Of a stretch of DNA of 39,568 nt, positions 8,667 to 17,474 are shown piece after piece. Positions within the stretch are counted from its first letter, which is position 1. Every line of letters begins with the position of its first letter. This DNA comes from an uncultured Hungatella sp. (lineage in GTDB: Bacteria > Bacillota > Clostridia > Lachnospirales > Lachnospiraceae), in assembly GCA_947089145.1 (NCBI GenBank), contig CAMUJH010000037.1, positions 1 to 39,568 on the forward strand, given 5' to 3'. The position numbers and the translations under genes were made by a program. The notes beneath the pieces were generated by a model. The model was given only the letters and a program-made list of their open reading frames with translations. It searched no databases and was not told where the DNA came from.

Positions 8667-9170
8667 TTATTTTCCCTCCTTGTGTGCGTTGTCTCCTGAT
8701 GAGGCCAGTCCTCTCCACTCTTTAAGAAAACCGCTCAGACGGTTGATACAGTAAAATACCATCATCACGCCGCCAACCGGCACGCAGGCATAGTACAGCT
8801 CCATAGGCATGTGCAGGGCCGGGGATATCTGTCCGGAAGAATTCATGGTCACTGTCCAGCCTCCTATGATCATGACAAAAACGCTCAGGAACAAAATCAG
8901 AATCTCTATTCCCATTTTTGTCATCAGCAGTCCTTTTTTGTCAAAAGACCGGGTAATCAGATTAATTGACAGATGGCTGTCTTTTCCATAGGCATAAGGC
9001 ACGCCCAGCATTGTCATCCAGATCAAAAGATACCGCAGCAGCTCCTCTGTAAACTTGCTGGGGCTGTTTAAGACAAAGCGGGTAAATACCTGCCAGAAGC
9101 ATCCCACTACCATTACTGCCACCACACACCCCAGAAAAACTTCCAGAATTCTATTTAAGATTTTCATCAT
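8667..9170 (-). CDS. dctQ: TRAP transporter small permease subunit (DctQ)
   Basis: 167-residue membrane protein with four predicted transmembrane helices, the small TRAP permease. Typical features are FTRFVLNSPSKFTEELLRYLLIW after helix one and LGVPYAYGKDSHLSINLI in the second helix region. Two adjacent ATGs (9170 and 9167) follow AAGGAGG; the inner one has the better spacing, so the protein may be one residue shorter. The Shine-Dalgarno site overlaps the end of dctP. The subunit pairs with DctM in the membrane. Confidence 0.93.
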   Translation of the reverse strand: MMKILNRILEVFLGCVVAVMVVGCFWQVFTRFVLNSPSKFTEELLRYLLIWMTMLGVPYAYGKDSHLSINLITRSFDKKGLLMTKMGIEILILFLSVFVMIIGGWTVTMNSSGQISPALHMPMELYYACVPVGGVMMVFYCINRLSGFLKEWRGLASSGDNAHKEGK

Positions 9171-9178
9171 TCCCCTCC

Positions 9179-10201
9179 TTACCGCGCATATTTCTGAATA
9201 TCGTCATACAGAGCCTTGTAGCTTTCCCCTTTGGCGCAGTAGTTCTCATGAACCGGCTGCACTGCCTGGATGAACGCCGTCTTGTCAATATCCCGGTAAA
9301 TGGTAACGCCGTGGCCTTCTGCCTCCTCAATGGCCTCCGCCATCATACCGTTATACAGGCTCTTGAAATTCTCGTTGGCCTTCTGAATGGAATCCACCAG
9401 CAGCTTTTTCTGCCCGTCCGTCATCCGGTTCCAGGTCCTGGTGCTGACGATGTAAATGTCCGGCGAATACTGATGCTCCGTGTATGTATAAGCTTTAACC
9501 AGATCCTGGTGCCCGTCTACTGTCAGCACCAGCTCCGTGTTCTCTGCCCCGTCTACGATCCCCTGCTGCAGGGCGCTGTATGTCTCCCCTCCTGCCATGG
9601 GCACCGGGGAGCCGCCCATCAGTTCGATCATATCCATGGAGGTAGAACTGGGCATGGATCGGATCTTCTTGCCTTTGAGAACCGACGGCTCCGTACACGC
9701 CACGTTTTCTTTCAGATAAAAGTTTCGGGAACCATTGGCATAATAGCCGATGGCAATATATCCGTCCTCCTCTGTGGACTGAAACAGTTCCTTCACCTTT
9801 TCACTGTTCTCGCAGGCCGCATAGTAATGTTCCTGGCTCTGGAACAGGTAGGGCACCGCAAAAATCGAGTACTCATCCTTAAACTGGCCCAGCGTATTGG
9901 AGCTGACCTTTGCCATGTCTAAGACCCCTGCCTGCACCATCTCAATCTCTTCCTTTTCCGTCCCCAGCACGCCGCTGGCATAGATGGAAACCTTCAGCTT
10001 CTGGCTGGGGTCCTCTTCCACAAACTCCGAGATCTTGGCGATCGATCCGGCAATTTCCGATCCGGCTGCCTGGTTATGTGCCAGACGAAGTTCCAGCACA
10101 TCTCCAGACGAAGTCCCTGCTACTGAGAAAAAAGTGGCTCCTACTGTCACAACAGCGGCTACGCTGGCAGCAATTCCCAGCGTTTTTTTCCATTGCTTCA
10201 T
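9179..10201 (-). CDS. dctP: TRAP transporter substrate-binding protein (DctP)
   Basis: About 340 residues. I chose the ATG at 10201 because GGAG lies ten bases upstream; the upstream ATGs at 10237 and 10210 are poorly placed. An N-terminal signal segment (KKTLGIAASVAAVVTVGATFF) exports the protein. The mature part has the DctP pattern: LRLAHNQAAGSEI, the ligand-arginine region GKKIRSMPS, and GGETYSALQQGIVDGAEN. It captures the substrate outside and passes it to DctQM. The arginine in KIRSM normally clamps a carboxylate, which fits a uronate ligand. It is the first gene of dctPQM, transcribed from the AT-rich region at 10202-10592. Confidence 0.93.
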   Translation of the reverse strand: MKQWKKTLGIAASVAAVVTVGATFFSVAGTSSGDVLELRLAHNQAAGSEIAGSIAKISEFVEEDPSQKLKVSIYASGVLGTEKEEIEMVQAGVLDMAKVSSNTLGQFKDEYSIFAVPYLFQSQEHYYAACENSEKVKELFQSTEEDGYIAIGYYANGSRNFYLKENVACTEPSVLKGKKIRSMPSSTSMDMIELMGGSPVPMAGGETYSALQQGIVDGAENTELVLTVDGHQDLVKAYTYTEHQYSPDIYIVSTRTWNRMTDGQKKLLVDSIQKANENFKSLYNGMMAEAIEEAEGHGVTIYRDIDKTAFIQAVQPVHENYCAKGESYKALYDDIQKYAR

Positions 10202-10592
10202 ACCTTTCATTCTCCTTTTCTTTTGTCCATCTCTCATAAAAAATCCGGAATTTTATAAAAAATGCACAAATTTTTACTTTGTTTCTTGATATATACCGGT
10301 ATTTTTAATCATTTTTAATATACCATATTCAAAAAAACAAATGTTTCCTTGAATTGACACAAATTTATCATTTTCAAATTATATTGTACTCATTATCTTT
10401 GATTTTTTGTAGAATTCCCATTGACAGTCCCTGCTTTCTCTGACGTCCCTGGGCAATATGAAACAAAAGAAAACCGGCTGTCCCCTGTTTTTCCCCGTTT
10501 TTTACAAAAATCTTTGGAAATCAGCGCCCAACTGCTTGACAGTATCATAAAGTACACACTATGATTAAAAAAATGGCAAGGACGTGTATGGA
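10202..10592. other. AT-rich divergent intergenic region between dctP and the SPL-family gene
   Basis: This gap of nearly 400 bases is strongly AT-rich from about 10240 to 10430 and holds no convincing gene. On the minus strand, TGG followed by TATATT near 10310-10325 resembles an extended -10 for dctP without a good -35. A plus-strand TTGACA near 10355 has a TATATT 20 bases on, which is too far for a confident promoter. The good plus-strand promoter at 10536-10565 is listed separately. Confidence 0.5.
10536..10565 (+). promoter_or_regulatory. Sigma-70 promoter of the SPL-family radical SAM gene
   Basis: A perfect TTGACA at 10536-10541 and TATGAT at 10560-10565 are separated by 18 bases. The start codon at 10593 lies only about 20 bases from the predicted transcription start, so the leader is very short. 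Confidence 0.7.
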
Positions 10593-11489
10593 ATGGATTA
10601 TATTTCTGCCAAAACTATTGTCACAAAGACAAAGGGGAGCGGCTGGTTCGGCATTGACTACAACATGAATATTTATAAAGGCTGCTGCCATGGCTGCATC
10701 TACTGTGACAGCCGGTCTGACTGTTACGGGATCGGGGATTTTGACCGCGTGCGGGCGAAAGAAAACGCCCTTATGATTATCCGGGATGATTTGCGCCGCA
10801 AGGCAAAGAAAGGGATCGTGGGAACCGGAGCCATGAGCGATCCCTACAACCCGTTTGAGAGAGAGCTGAACCTGACCAGGCACAGCCTGGAACTGATAGA
10901 TGCTTTTGGCTTCGGGGCGGCCATTGCCACCAAAAGCCCGCTTCTTTTCCGGGACGCGGATATCCTGGAAAGCATCCGGGAACATTCGCCGGTTCTGTGC
11001 AAGGTAACTGTCACTACCATAGATGACAGGCTGTCAGAGAAAATCGAACCAGGGGTTCCCGTATCTTCCAGGCGCTTAGGGCTGATCTCGGATCTGAATG
11101 CCAGGGGAATCTTTACAGGAATCCTTCTTATGCCGGTGCTCCCTTTTCTGGAGGACAGCGAGGAAAATATTGTGGGCATTGTAAAAGGCGCCCATGAAGC
11201 TGGCGCCAGATTTATATATGCCGCTTTTGGAATGACGTTAAGGGACAGGCAGCGGGAATGGTATTTTCAGAAGCTGGAGGAATTATTTCCAGGCCAGAAC
11301 CTGCCATGGCGGTATGGCAGGGCCTTTGGAAACCGGTATGAATGCCATAGCCCCAGGGCGCGGCAGCTGTGGAAGCTTTTTACGCAGCAGTGCCAGAAAT
11401 ATGGGATTCTATATGACATGAGGGACATTATCTGCGCATATAAGCGGGGATATGAGGAAAACCGCCAGTTAAGCCTGTTTGATCGGTAA
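10593..11489 (+). CDS. SPL-family radical SAM protein (spore photoproduct lyase-like)
   Basis: 298-residue radical SAM protein. I chose the ATG at 10593 (MDYISAKTIV), with AAGGA about ten bases upstream; a GTG at 10584 is too close to that site. Near the N-terminus, Cys31, Cys35 and Cys38 form the CxxxCxxC motif (GCCHGCIYCDSR) that binds the 4Fe-4S cluster. TGAMSDPYNPFE, ATKSPLLFRD, VTVTTID and LMPVLPFLED follow, as in the SPL-like family common in clostridia. The family uses SAM to make a 5'-deoxyadenosyl radical. Whether this member repairs spore photoproduct or acts on something else cannot be told. It is a single gene with its own promoter. Confidence 0.9.
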   Translation: MDYISAKTIVTKTKGSGWFGIDYNMNIYKGCCHGCIYCDSRSDCYGIGDFDRVRAKENALMIIRDDLRRKAKKGIVGTGAMSDPYNPFERELNLTRHSLELIDAFGFGAAIATKSPLLFRDADILESIREHSPVLCKVTVTTIDDRLSEKIEPGVPVSSRRLGLISDLNARGIFTGILLMPVLPFLEDSEENIVGIVKGAHEAGARFIYAAFGMTLRDRQREWYFQKLEELFPGQNLPWRYGRAFGNRYECHSPRARQLWKLFTQQCQKYGILYDMRDIICAYKRGYEENRQLSLFDR

Positions 11490-11517
11490 GTCTCTTACGG
11501 CGGCATATATGCCGAAA

Positions 11518-12429
11518 TCAGAGACAGGCTGAAACCGCCGCAAGCCACTGCTCCCGGAATTCCACGATGGTTTTGTAACGTTTGCTTCTGTCTGTGCTGG
11601 CGGCTTTTGCCGCAGCCCTGTAGGCGGCCTCATTCAGCTCCCAGCCAGCATAGGAACATGGGACAAACCGGTTTAGCCGGTATCTGTCCTTTACCTCTTT
11701 TGCCGAAAAGCTGCCGAAAAACTCAAAGATCAGTGCTCCCAGCGTAAATATATTGGTCTGCTCATCTATGGGACTGCCCTTTTCATACTCCTCAGGCGCT
11801 TTCAGGCGTTTCGTCCCGTACCATTCCATGCCCATGTCATTGATAACAGGCGCCTTTCGAAACAGATCAATATCGCAAAGCATGGTCTGATGTGTTTCAA
11901 AATCATACAGAATGCTTCCGTCGTAGAAATCAACGGCAACATATCCCCTTCGATGTACCAGCTCCAAAAAAGAAAAGAGAACATTTGCCACGGCTGCCCT
12001 CCTGCAGGCCGGCAATTTGCGGAACTTCTCTTTGGGGCTTATGAGAGAGCTGTTTGCCTTGTATGTTTCAAAATTCCAATGATCAAATAGGCACTGGCCG
12101 CTGAGCCATGAAAAAACCACCACGTAAAAAGGCCCATGGTCATATGCTTCGATGACTCTGACCAAATTGGGATGTTCTAAGTCGCGATACAGGGAAACCG
12201 CCTGTTTCAGTATTTCAACAGATTCCCGGGGGCTTACCTCCGCCTCCATGGTATTGACGCCTGCGATTTTGCAGAAATATTTCTTCTCTTTGTCCTCCAT
12301 GCCGATCCCAATGCACCCGGAACCGGTTTCATCAACACACCAAAAGGCTTTTCCGTACTTCTTCAGCCAGCTAAAATCCTGATATTCTTTTAATCGGATG
12401 GAAACGCCATCCAGCTTAATGACTTCCAT
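11518..12429 (-). CDS. Divergent Hanks-type protein-kinase-like protein in the ABC operon
   Basis: 303-residue protein with a recognisable but eroded eukaryotic-type kinase fold. Visible elements are FCKIAG (Lys54, the ATP lysine), HPNLVRVIEAYDHG, the catalytic loop VAVDFYDGSIL (Asp167 kept, HRD histidine and arginine lost, expected Asn replaced by Ser172), CDIDLF in place of DFG (Asp186), KAPEEY (residues 210-215) and FTLGALIFEFF. No transmembrane or PASTA region follows, so it is cytosolic. It starts 15 bases after the ATPase gene, with AAAGGG upstream, and so looks like the sixth gene of the ABC operon. It may be a weak kinase, a pseudokinase or a kinase for a small substrate. Confidence 0.75.
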   Translation of the reverse strand: MEVIKLDGVSIRLKEYQDFSWLKKYGKAFWCVDETGSGCIGIGMEDKEKKYFCKIAGVNTMEAEVSPRESVEILKQAVSLYRDLEHPNLVRVIEAYDHGPFYVVVFSWLSGQCLFDHWNFETYKANSSLISPKEKFRKLPACRRAAVANVLFSFLELVHRRGYVAVDFYDGSILYDFETHQTMLCDIDLFRKAPVINDMGMEWYGTKRLKAPEEYEKGSPIDEQTNIFTLGALIFEFFGSFSAKEVKDRYRLNRFVPCSYAGWELNEAAYRAAAKAASTDRSKRYKTIVEFREQWLAAVSACL

Positions 12430-12444
12430 GGTTTTCCCTTTCTT

Positions 12445-13068
12445 TTATGTCGAAACATCTGCTGAAATATCTGTCAGATCTATGATCCTGGCGGCGATTC
12501 TCCTGGCAAGGTGCTGGTTGTGGGTCACGGCGAGGATTCCCATGCTGCGCTTTCGGGCTTCCTCCAGAACCGCCTGCCAGATCTGGGCCTGGGTAATCAC
12601 ATCCAGCATGGTGCTGATTTCATCGCAGATAACGTAATCCGCACCGCTTAACAGAGCCCTTGCCACGCAGAAGCGCTGCAGTTCCCCGCCGGACAGTTCC
12701 CTGGGAAACCGATCCAGCCATGCCTGCTCAATGCCGAAAATGCCCAGCGCCTCCTGGGTTATGTTGCCGCTTTCTTCCAATACGTGTTTCAGCTTCCAGC
12801 GGGGATTAATGGCTTTCTCAGGGTGCTGGCAGATCAGCTGCACGGGGCAGACGCCTTTCATAGGCAGGGGCCTGCCGTCAGCCAGGATCTTACCTTTATC
12901 CGGTTTCAGATAACCGGCTAAAAGCAGGGCGAGGGTTGTCTTTCCGTAGCCGCTTGGGGCGGACACGGCCACGCATTCCCCTTTCTCCAGGGTCAGGCTG
13001 CAGTCTCTGAAAATCCATGGCTGTTTCCTGCCATAGCGAAAGTACAGATTCCTTGCTTCAAGAGCCAT
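12445..13068 (-). CDS. Peptide/nickel-type ABC transporter ATPase, second subunit (DppF/NikE-like)
   Basis: 207-residue ATP-binding subunit. The nucleotide-binding elements are complete: Walker A PSGYGKTT, Q-loop LICQHPEKAINPRW, signature LSGGELQR, Walker B YVICDEIST and H-loop AVTHN. It is short for the family (NikE about 268, OppF over 300) and lacks the C-terminal oligopeptide domain, so it is a minimal domain. Its start overlaps the upstream ATPase gene by 11 bases, with GAGG before the ATG. It acts at the inner membrane face, paired with the other ATPase. The short length and context resemble nickel/metallophore importers, but this is not decisive. Confidence 0.88.
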   Translation of the reverse strand: MALEARNLYFRYGRKQPWIFRDCSLTLEKGECVAVSAPSGYGKTTLALLLAGYLKPDKGKILADGRPLPMKGVCPVQLICQHPEKAINPRWKLKHVLEESGNITQEALGIFGIEQAWLDRFPRELSGGELQRFCVARALLSGADYVICDEISTMLDVITQAQIWQAVLEEARKRSMGILAVTHNQHLARRIAARIIDLTDISADVST

Positions 13069-13993
13069 GACAGCACCTCACTTCCCCTCCCCGGATTTCA
13101 CGTACCGGAGGGGTTTTTTCGATGCACTCTTCTGTCCTGTAAGGACATCGGGGCGCAAAGAGACAGCCCTTTGGCAGCGATCCGGCGTAGGGCTGAAAAC
13201 CCGGTATGGGCTGAAAACCGTTTTGAGGCAATGCCTTCCACAGGGCTTTGGAGTAGGGATGGCGCAGGGCCTGGGGGCCGTCTCTGAAATCAGAGGCAGG
13301 GGCGGTTTCCACTGTGGTTCCTGCATAAAATACGGCCACCCTGTCAGCAAATTCAAAGGCAAGATCAATGTCGTGGGTTATGAGAATCACCGCTTTTCCT
13401 TCATCTGCCAGCTGACGAAACATTTTCAGCGCCTCCAAAGCCTGATCAAGGCTCATGCCAGGCGTGGGCTCGTCGGCGATAATCAGCTGAGCGTCCGTAA
13501 TCAGAGCGGCGGACACCAGCACCCGCCTTGCCATGCCGCCGGAAAGCTGAAACGGATAAAGGCGTTCTGTGTTATCCGGCAGGCCGAAACGCCGAAACAG
13601 CTGTTTCCGCCTGTCCTTTGGCCGGGGCCTTTTATGTCCGTCGGCCTGGGAGCCTACTTTCATCAGAGGGTCCAGAAAAGCAACTGACTGAGGCACAAGG
13701 GCCATCTCTTTCCCCCGAAGCTGCTGCTGCCTCTTGGGCGTTAATTCCTGCCCTTTGTAGTGCATATGCCCTTTCACCTCTGCATTGCCCGGCAGAATCC
13801 CCAAAATGGCGGAGGCCAGAAGGCTTTTTCCGGAACCGGATGATCCTGCAACGGCCACGATCTCCCCGGGGCGCACAGTAAGATGCAGGTCGGAAATAAC
13901 CTGAAGCCTTGTCTGGTTCAGGCCGTGATCATACATTTTAAAAGAAACCGACAAATCGTGGATCTCCAGCAGAGTTCCTTCTTTCTGTTCCAT
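13058..13993 (-). CDS. Peptide/nickel-type ABC transporter ATPase, first subunit (DppD/NikD-like)
   Basis: 311-residue ATP-binding subunit with Walker A GSSGSGKS, Q-loop LVPQSVAFLDP, signature LSGGMARR, Walker B LIIADEPTPGMS and H-loop LITHD. The C-terminal extension carries the oligopeptide-transporter region GCLFAPRCPYRTEECIEKTP, whose cysteines form an iron-sulfur site in some family members. AGGAGG precedes the ATG, nine bases after the permease stop. It pairs with the shorter ATPase encoded next to it to drive import. The cargo (oligopeptide, nickel or metallophore) is unproven. Confidence 0.9.
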   Translation of the reverse strand: MEQKEGTLLEIHDLSVSFKMYDHGLNQTRLQVISDLHLTVRPGEIVAVAGSSGSGKSLLASAILGILPGNAEVKGHMHYKGQELTPKRQQQLRGKEMALVPQSVAFLDPLMKVGSQADGHKRPRPKDRRKQLFRRFGLPDNTERLYPFQLSGGMARRVLVSAALITDAQLIIADEPTPGMSLDQALEALKMFRQLADEGKAVILITHDIDLAFEFADRVAVFYAGTTVETAPASDFRDGPQALRHPYSKALWKALPQNGFQPIPGFQPYAGSLPKGCLFAPRCPYRTEECIEKTPPVREIRGGEVRCCHGS

Positions 13994-14002
13994 TTTTTCC
14001 TC

Positions 14003-14827
14003 CTATTCCTGGGCGCTGTAAGGGTCTGAAATGATCCGCAGATGTTCCCCCAGCCTGTCTGTCAGCAGCACCAAAAGCACCAGGGAAAGGCCGGGCAGCA
14101 CTGCGGGCCACCACATTCCGGCAGAAAGGTATCTCATGCTTTCAGCCAGTATTATGCCGATGGCCGGCTGCTCCGGAGACAGACCGAATCCGAGAAACGA
14201 CACAGAGGCTTCGTGCAGGATGGCATGGGGAAACATAAGAACCAGGCCTGTGAAAAACTGAGGCAGAAGGTGAGGCAGCATGTGATGCATCAGTATCCAT
14301 CCGCCGGATTTTCCCAGCCTGCGGGATACTGCCACATATTGCCGGCATCGAAGCTGCAGGACTTCGCCCCGGATAAGCCGGGCCAGGCTGCACCAGTGCG
14401 TGGCGGATATTCCTATAAGCAGGCCCTTTAGCCCGCGCCCCATGGCAAAGGAAATCAAAATCACCAGAATCGTATGGGGCACGCTCATGACAAGATCAAT
14501 GAGCCAGCTGACAAGGGCATCCCCCCGCCTGGAGCCGGATGCCGCTGCCATGCCTGCCAGCACGGCGATGACTGCGCTGCTGAACGACGCGGCCAGCCCT
14601 ACAGTCATGCTGACTGACAGCCCTTTAAGAGTCCTGAAAAACAGATCCCGTCCCAGGGCATCGGTTCCGAAAAAATGCTTCCGAGAAGGCGGCTGTCCTG
14701 CATCCAGAAAGCTGCCCAGAATCTTGTCATCGGGAATCACGATTCCGCAGGCATATATGCCAATCAGCGCTATTCCCATAACCACTGCAGCCGCTACGGC
14801 CTTTGTGCGGCGGTTTGGGCCTCTCAT
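14003..14827 (-). CDS. Peptide/nickel-type ABC transporter permease (DppC/NikC-like)
   Basis: 274-residue inner-membrane permease with about five or six transmembrane helices. FGTDALGRDLFFRTLKG is the classic DppC/OppC N-terminal motif, and SVSFLGFGLSPEQPAIGIIL is the conserved C-terminal loop that contacts the ATPase. The start overlaps the stop of the upstream permease by four bases (ATGA), which couples translation, with GGAGG well placed. It forms the channel together with the DppB-like subunit. Confidence 0.92.
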   Translation of the reverse strand: MRGPNRRTKAVAAAVVMGIALIGIYACGIVIPDDKILGSFLDAGQPPSRKHFFGTDALGRDLFFRTLKGLSVSMTVGLAASFSSAVIAVLAGMAAASGSRRGDALVSWLIDLVMSVPHTILVILISFAMGRGLKGLLIGISATHWCSLARLIRGEVLQLRCRQYVAVSRRLGKSGGWILMHHMLPHLLPQFFTGLVLMFPHAILHEASVSFLGFGLSPEQPAIGIILAESMRYLSAGMWWPAVLPGLSLVLLVLLTDRLGEHLRIISDPYSAQE

Positions 14828-15819
14828 GGCACCGCCTCCTGAATCTGGGGGTCAATAAGCCCGTACAGCAGATTGGCCATGGTATTGCCGACGCAGACAA
14901 ACAGGGCGGAAAACAGAGTCACCCCGAGAAGCAGCGGCACATCGGAGTTGAGCCCTGCGGCAGCCGCCGCGCTGCCAAGTCCAGGATAACTGAATACGTT
15001 TTCAGCCATGACGAAGCCGCCAAACAGCTCGGAAAAGGATGCAAACTGCAGAGTCAGAGCCGGAATCACGGTGTTTCGCAGCCCGTGACGCCAGAGGATC
15101 GTCCGGTTTTCCTCCCCTCTGGCCCGTGCAAACAGCACATAGTCGCTGTTCAAAACATCGGTCAGCTTCTGCCGGGTATGCAGCGCAATATTTGCAAAAG
15201 ACATAAAGCTCAGTGTAACGGCAGGCAGGATCAGGTGGTAAAGCTTCTGCCAGATGGTCACGTCCCTGCTGGCCACGCCTATGGGGCCGGAAAAGCCAAT
15301 GGGGAACCATTTCAGCCATACGGAAAAAACAAGAAGCATGACCAGTCCCAGCCAGAAGGTGGGGACGGAGCTTAACAGATAGCATATGCTTTTCAAAAGC
15401 TTATCCGGCCACGTATCCCGGTGCATTCCCATGACGCACCCCAGAACAAATCCTGTGACGCCTGACAATGCCCATGCGCAGAGCATCAGGGCCAGGGAAT
15501 TGGAGAAACGTTCTCTGATAATGTCTGCAACCGGCCTGCGGTACAGGGCGGATTCCCCCAGATTGCCCCGAAGAAGGTTGGAAAGCCAGTTCATATAACG
15601 CTTGGCAGGAGGCAGGTTCACTCCCCAGTACTCCTCGATCTCAGCGCGCTGTTCCGGCGAAACGGCAGTGCCCAGTCCTAGAATGTACTGCTGTACCGGA
15701 TCTATTGGCGATACGGTGACCAGCACAAATGCAACTATGCTTACTGCCAGCATAAGCGCCGCCGTCTTTGCGCCGGACAAAGCAAGAATGCGGGCAAGCC
15801 GTCTGATTATCCCTTTCAT
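14824..15819 (-). CDS. Peptide/nickel-type ABC transporter permease (DppB/NikB-like)
   Basis: 331-residue permease. I chose the ATG at 15819 because GAGG lies seven bases upstream; a GTG two codons earlier is less well spaced. The family features are present: an N-terminal helix, VSPIDPVQQYILG (the DppB periplasmic start), WLSNLLRGNLGESALYRRPV and FARARGEENRTILWRHGLRNTVIPALT, which is the cytoplasmic loop contacting the ATPase. About six helices are predicted. It starts 20 bases after the solute-binding protein gene. Confidence 0.92.
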   Translation of the reverse strand: MKGIIRRLARILALSGAKTAALMLAVSIVAFVLVTVSPIDPVQQYILGLGTAVSPEQRAEIEEYWGVNLPPAKRYMNWLSNLLRGNLGESALYRRPVADIIRERFSNSLALMLCAWALSGVTGFVLGCVMGMHRDTWPDKLLKSICYLLSSVPTFWLGLVMLLVFSVWLKWFPIGFSGPIGVASRDVTIWQKLYHLILPAVTLSFMSFANIALHTRQKLTDVLNSDYVLFARARGEENRTILWRHGLRNTVIPALTLQFASFSELFGGFVMAENVFSYPGLGSAAAAAGLNSDVPLLLGVTLFSALFVCVGNTMANLLYGLIDPQIQEAVP

Positions 15820-15839
15820 AAGCACACCTCATTCCAACA

Positions 15840-17474
15840 TTATTCTTCCCAGGCCCACCGGTGCAGGTTCTGGATCAGTGGCAGGCCGTGGCCATGGCCG
15901 TGAATCGGCTGCTCTCCGATGGAAAGCCCGTCACGGACATAGGTTACATGATCCAGGTTGACGATCCACACCCAGGGGCATTGGCCTTTCATGGCAGTGC
16001 CGGCTGCGCCGTCCCACTGGACGTTCTTCCAGCTGGCGTTGGCCTCGTCAGCCGTAAGGGCTCCCATGGCATCCTCAAGGTAGCCGTCCGTCACAGGGTT
16101 TTGGTAACCTTCCGGGTTGTAGAAGTCATCCTGGAAGGCCCCCTGGGAGCGGTACAGATAGTAGGTTTCATTGGGGATGGCAGAACCCCAGCCCATCATC
16201 ACTGCCTGGGAGAACATGCGCTGCATGATCTCGTCCCAGCTGGTGCCTTCCACATGGATTTGGATGCCAATGGCTTTTACCTGCTGGGCGGCAGCCATGG
16301 CGATGGCCTGGCGCACCGAATCGCCGGAAGGGTACAGACAGGAAAATTCCGCCTTCAGGCCGTCTTTTTCAACAATGCCGTCATTGTCATGATCCTGCCA
16401 CCCGGCGTCAGCCAGAAGCTTCTTGGCATATTCCACATCTGTTTCAATGACTACTTCCGGATTGTTCCACGGCATGCCGTCATTTTCCGAATAGGCCGGC
16501 CTGCCGAAGCCGTTCAGCACAAGATCCGCAATCTGCTGCCGGTCAATGGCATATGCGATGGCCTGCCGGATCTCAAGGCAGCAGGTTACATTATTTCCGA
16601 TGGGGGCTCCGCTCTGGGTGCTCTTCCCCTCATCCGGCTGCAGGGGAAGGGTAAAGCCCCGGTTATCGGCAGAGGCAATGGATTCTACGTGATAACCGTT
16701 AACCTTTGCAGTGCCCAGGGAGGCCGTGGAGTAGGCAACATCAACCTGTCCTGCCTGAACAGCCGCAAGGGCCGCGTCTTCAGACATGAACACAACAGTC
16801 ACATTTTTAATGGCAGGAGCGCCGCCGTAATACTCTTCATTGGCAGTAAACAGGATCTGTTCCTGAGGCCGCCACTCAACGAATTTATAGGGGCCGGAGC
16901 CTATGGGGCTTGCGCCGTAATTTTCATCATAAGCATGCATGGGGACAATGCCGATGGACGCCACTGTGTTGAGGAAAATGGACGCAGGCTTAGACAGAAC
17001 TACCCTGAGAGTTGCCTCATCCAGCGCCGTGGCGCTTTCCATATAAGTAAGATCAACGGAGCCTTGCGCCGCCTTTGCCGTTTCCAGAGTAAAGGCGGCG
17101 TCAAAGGCAGTCAGCTTTTCGCCGTCCGTAAAATAAGCGTCATCACGGATTGTAAAAGTCCAGATAAGGCCGTCAGAAGACAGATCATAGCTGACTGCCA
17201 GATCGTTTTCAAAGTCCAAATCCGCCGTATATTTTACCAGGGTGCTCTGGACAATGGGGCAGCTGCCATGCCCCCACCCTTTCGTAGGATCAAGGGTTTC
17301 CGGCTCAGATCCAATGGCAATGACGACGCTGTCCCTGGAAGCCGTCTTGCTTTCTGCAGACAAATCTTCCTCTTTTTCGCTGTCCTGCCTATTGTCCCCG
17401 CTGTTTTTGCAGGCTGACGCTGCACAGAGCATGGCAGCTGCAGCCAGGAAGACAATGATTTTTTTGATTCTCAT
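15840..17474 (-). CDS. Family 5 solute-binding lipoprotein (peptide/nickel type) with C-terminal histidine cluster
   Basis: 544-residue extracellular binding protein, first gene of the operon. The signal peptide ends in a lipobox-like ASAC (Cys22), so it should be lipid-anchored. Family 5 features include IGSEPETLDPTKG, the WTFTIRDDAYFTDGEKLTAFDAAFT segment, SPIGSGPYKFVEW and EIRQAIAYAIDRQQIADLVLNG. The C-terminus carries alternating His-Gly (His525, 527, 529) and His538, which could bind a metal, as in nickel- or metallophore-binding relatives. The ATG at 17474 has GAAAGG upstream. The ligand is unproven: a metal complex or a peptide. Expression is probably governed by the leader at 17475-17649. 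Confidence 0.9.
   Translation of the reverse strand: MRIKKIIVFLAAAAMLCAASACKNSGDNRQDSEKEEDLSAESKTASRDSVVIAIGSEPETLDPTKGWGHGSCPIVQSTLVKYTADLDFENDLAVSYDLSSDGLIWTFTIRDDAYFTDGEKLTAFDAAFTLETAKAAQGSVDLTYMESATALDEATLRVVLSKPASIFLNTVASIGIVPMHAYDENYGASPIGSGPYKFVEWRPQEQILFTANEEYYGGAPAIKNVTVVFMSEDAALAAVQAGQVDVAYSTASLGTAKVNGYHVESIASADNRGFTLPLQPDEGKSTQSGAPIGNNVTCCLEIRQAIAYAIDRQQIADLVLNGFGRPAYSENDGMPWNNPEVVIETDVEYAKKLLADAGWQDHDNDGIVEKDGLKAEFSCLYPSGDSVRQAIAMAAAQQVKAIGIQIHVEGTSWDEIMQRMFSQAVMMGWGSAIPNETYYLYRSQGAFQDDFYNPEGYQNPVTDGYLEDAMGALTADEANASWKNVQWDGAAGTAMKGQCPWVWIVNLDHVTYVRDGLSIGEQPIHGHGHGLPLIQNLHRWAWEE

Noticed and set aside
15861-17417. A 518-residue open frame on the plus strand, antisense to the family-5 binding protein gene
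   Set aside because: It lies wholly inside a convincing gene, has no ribosome site or family motif, and its frame follows from the codon bias of the other strand.
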